Positions 33,702 to 35,900 of a stretch of DNA of 35,900 bases are shown in pieces. How positions within the stretch are numbered: the first letter of the stretch is position 1; each line of letters begins with the position of its first letter. The stretch spans positions 1 to 35,900 of the forward strand of contig JABXJT010000051.1 of the NCBI GenBank assembly GCA_013375455.1, given 5' to 3'. Both the position numbers and the translations under genes were made by a program. This DNA is from Candidatus Helarchaeota archaeon (GTDB taxonomy: Archaea > Asgardarchaeota > Lokiarchaeia > Helarchaeales > HEL-GB-A). A model generated the notes under the pieces. It worked only from the letters and a program-made list of their open reading frames with translations, searched no databases and was not told where the DNA came from.

Positions 33702-34835
33702 ATGACTCGAAAATTAACGCATAAAGAACGCGTGCTCCGGGCTATTAATCATGAAGAAGCAGATATGCTTCCTACATATGCATTCAAATCTGAGCTAGGA
33801 TTTGACCGAAAATATAAGAAGGCAAGGATGCAAGGTGTAAGATTCACTCGAAAAAATAGAGTTAAATTTTTTCAAGATCAAACAGTTTTAGTAGCATTAG
33901 GGATTGATTCTACAACAGATCCCTCATTAGCCAATAGTTTTGATGTGGTAGATCATGGTTTGTGGCCAAAAAAAAGGGATGATGGTTCAGTCGTTCTGCC
34001 TAATGGGTGCATTTATAAAAAATCTTCCGATGGGAGATCTTTTTACATTGCTGGTGCTTGGACATCATTAGAGGTGCGTAATGAACAATTCGGACCACGA
34101 ATTCCACCATCTGAGAGCACTTTTGAACGATTTGAAAAATTCTATAATCAAATGGTAATTAAAAAAGATAAAATATATGTTTTCCCCATTATCAATGGGC
34201 TCCATGAAGGAAATTGGCTTAATTTAGGCTATATAACCTTTGCCAAAGAACTCAGAAAGCCAACAGGTCTTTTGAAACAAACTATTGATGAACTTCATAA
34301 AGTGAATATTGAGATTTGTAAAAGATTACTTGATATTGACTCCGAAATGGTCATTGCTTTTACAGATGATATTGCGTATAAAGGAAGATTGATGATTTCA
34401 CCTAAACAATTTCGCGAACTCTATCTTCCTCTTTATAAATCACTTTTTAAAATGATTCATAAACGTGGTGGGAAGACAATGATCCACACGGATGGAAAAA
34501 TAGACAAATTGATTCCATCCTATATAGAAATGGGGCTGGATCTCCTTCAAGGTCTTGAACCCATCGCAGGAGTAGATATTATTGCCTTAAATGAACAATA
34601 TGGTGATAAAATCTCATGGAATGGAAATATAGATGTGAGTGTTTTACTATGGAAGAAAACACCCGCAGAAGTCCGAAAACAATGTGAAAAGGTCATAAAG
34701 GCTGTTGCGCCTAATAATAACTTAGTATTCGGTCCCTGTACGGATATAATGACAGGGCATCCTATTGAAAATATTGAAATGATGTATAATACAGCTCGAG
34801 CTTATAATATTCAAACAGGTAAATTTAAATATTAA
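33702..34835 (+). CDS. Uroporphyrinogen-decarboxylase-family protein
   Basis: The 377-residue product starts TRKLTHKERVLRAINHEEAD, the characteristic opening of the URO-D/MtaA superfamily. Later motifs are DDIAYKGRLMISPKQFRELYLP, KTMIHTDGKID and SWNGNID, with GPCTDIMTGHPIENIE at the end. Corrinoid methyltransferases of this family (MtaA, MtbA) bind zinc through H-x-C and a later cysteine. Here H262 is followed by T-D instead of x-C, while C346 remains. So a methyltransferase role is not supported with the usual zinc set. It is not a haem-pathway URO-D by context. It is AT-richer than the upstream operon and probably a separate unit. Confidence 0.8.
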   Translation: MTRKLTHKERVLRAINHEEADMLPTYAFKSELGFDRKYKKARMQGVRFTRKNRVKFFQDQTVLVALGIDSTTDPSLANSFDVVDHGLWPKKRDDGSVVLPNGCIYKKSSDGRSFYIAGAWTSLEVRNEQFGPRIPPSESTFERFEKFYNQMVIKKDKIYVFPIINGLHEGNWLNLGYITFAKELRKPTGLLKQTIDELHKVNIEICKRLLDIDSEMVIAFTDDIAYKGRLMISPKQFRELYLPLYKSLFKMIHKRGGKTMIHTDGKIDKLIPSYIEMGLDLLQGLEPIAGVDIIALNEQYGDKISWNGNIDVSVLLWKKTPAEVRKQCEKVIKAVAPNNNLVFGPCTDIMTGHPIENIEMMYNTARAYNIQTGKFKY

Positions 34836-34850
34836 ATTCTGAGAAGAAGA

Positions 34851-35837
34851 ATGATTTTAATGAATAAAAAACTCTTAATCCTCATTTTATGCTGCGTTTG
34901 TATTATTTTTTCAATAATCGCGCTATTAATTCCAATTTCAGTTGTTGAAGAAGCTAGTATATTCATAGTTGATATGTATCTTGATAAATATTGGGATATA
35001 GGATGGCATGAAATTTACCGAATTTTTGCCATCTTAGGGATTATCATTCTATGCATCTTAATTTATGGTATTTTTCAATTGACGCCTCATTCTTTAGAAC
35101 GTTCTTCTTCTCCCGCCAAAAGTGAAATTGCTATTTGGGTAATTGCAATTAGTTTTGGCGTTATTTTCAATATCGGCATAGTAGGTCTCCAATGGTTAAT
35201 TCCTGAAGACCAATTTATTTTTGGAGGGTCCGTTCTAGATCTTTTCTGGAGTTTAATCTACGCGTTGGGAGTTCTTATCTTAGGAATTATTCCATTTATA
35301 ATGAAAAAAGTATATAAGTTGAAGAACGAAGATATCGGTTTCACAAGAAAAAATTTCAACATATCTATCATTTTTAGTGTTTTTTTAGGATTCGGCTATG
35401 GTCTTATTAGTACCTTTTGGCATTGTTGCTATGTATTCACCTTCCAAGATGCATTGATTAGAACATCACTTTTATTGTTCATGACTTTTATATTGCTGAT
35501 TTTCTTTATCGGCTACAGCGTGAAATTATTCTCCAAAAATCTTCCTTTAATACTTATTTATATCATTTGTTCGTTAAGTTTCTGTTTTATTTATCTCTGG
35601 CATAATACACAAAACCAGCTCGTCTTTTTCTTTTTTGGGCTGGCTGGCTGTGAATTATATCGCCGCACAAATAATGTTATAGCCCCTATTATGATGGCAT
35701 TCAGTGGGTTCTTTTTCCACACCATCCTTCCCTACCGGGGCGAATTCATTTCAACTTATATCCTCATCCCAATTTCAATTATGGTAATTATTTTATCATT
35801 CCTCTATGTCTTGAAAATGGAATCATCTACTGGTTAA
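34851..35837 (+). CDS. Polytopic membrane protein, degenerate CPBP-like
   Basis: The 328-residue product has about eight spans. The C-terminal segment FGLAGCELYRRTNNVIAPIMMAFSGFF resembles the part of CPBP-family intramembrane proteases just before their last motif (L-x-x-x-T-x-x-x-x-A-P-x-x-x-H). The catalytic glutamate pair and the histidine are not visible, so activity is doubtful. The start could be the ATG at 34851 or the ATG at 34860; GAGAAGAAG lies upstream. It follows the URO-D-family gene by 15 bases on the same strand. Function unknown. Confidence 0.6.
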   Translation: MILMNKKLLILILCCVCIIFSIIALLIPISVVEEASIFIVDMYLDKYWDIGWHEIYRIFAILGIIILCILIYGIFQLTPHSLERSSSPAKSEIAIWVIAISFGVIFNIGIVGLQWLIPEDQFIFGGSVLDLFWSLIYALGVLILGIIPFIMKKVYKLKNEDIGFTRKNFNISIIFSVFLGFGYGLISTFWHCCYVFTFQDALIRTSLLLFMTFILLIFFIGYSVKLFSKNLPLILIYIICSLSFCFIYLWHNTQNQLVFFFFGLAGCELYRRTNNVIAPIMMAFSGFFFHTILPYRGEFISTYILIPISIMVIILSFLYVLKMESSTG

Positions 35838-35884
35838 ACTAGCCTATTCTTTTCAATCATTCTAATTGCTAAAAAGCGCAAACC

Positions 35885-35893
35885 TTTTTTTTT
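35885..35893 (+). terminator. T-tract terminator
   Basis: Nine consecutive T residues follow GCGCAAACC about 50 bases after the stop codon at 35837, consistent with archaeal termination. Confidence 0.45.
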
Positions 35894-35900
35894 GCATAAA

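Noticed and set aside
34851..35837. Active CPBP-type intramembrane protease
   Set aside because: The glutamate pair and conserved histidines of the family are not visible, so only a distant resemblance is reported.
1..35900. tRNA, rRNA or CRISPR loci
   Set aside because: I read the intergenic regions for tRNA arms, rRNA cores and evenly spaced repeats and found none I could support.

Overview
The window looks like chromosome from an archaeon, most likely an Asgard (Lokiarchaeia-type) lineage. It combines archaeal BRE/TATA promoters, a TFE-like transcription factor and tetraether-synthase-type radical SAM enzymes with eukaryote-flavoured genes: an actin-fold protein, three Arf/Rag-like GTPases (two with C-terminal roadblock-like domains), and an SMC-kleisin-KITE set. 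The lineage is inferred from gene content only; there is no rRNA or tRNA marker in the window.

Layout. 1-3.4 kb: a membrane protein, possibly cut by the window edge, converges on an actin-like gene with a winged-helix-like insert and a long tail of degenerate short repeats. 3.5-8 kb: a QueG-like iron-sulphur protein with a missed 5' end and a duplicated, frameshifted 3' end; a TFE-like factor; a surface-protein tail fragment; an orphan HicB-like gene; an SCP2-like protein; and an intact-looking TnpB. 8.3-13.8 kb: two close paralogues of the tetraether synthase (Tes/MJ0619) family, separated by two envelope proteins and sharing an upstream promoter element. 13.9-19.5 kb: a Rag-like GTPase, a small wHTH-like protein with thioredoxin reductase, then two paralogous zinc-ribbon proteins flanking a two-repeat secreted protein.

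19.6-29.1 kb is the most striking region. SMC and one ScpB-like protein form one minus-strand operon. A GTPase, ScpA, a second ScpB-like protein and a longin-like/coiled-coil protein, whose ATG directly abuts the scpB stop codon, form a second. A further GTPase-roadblock gene lies between the two operons. This suggests an SMC complex with two different KITE subunits and small-GTPase/longin partners, a possible new regulatory system.

29.2-35.9 kb: two alkaline-phosphatase-superfamily phosphodiesterases, one cytosolic and one membrane-anchored. The second is clustered with two polytopic membrane proteins. A uroporphyrinogen-decarboxylase-family protein, another polytopic membrane protein and a T-tract end the window.
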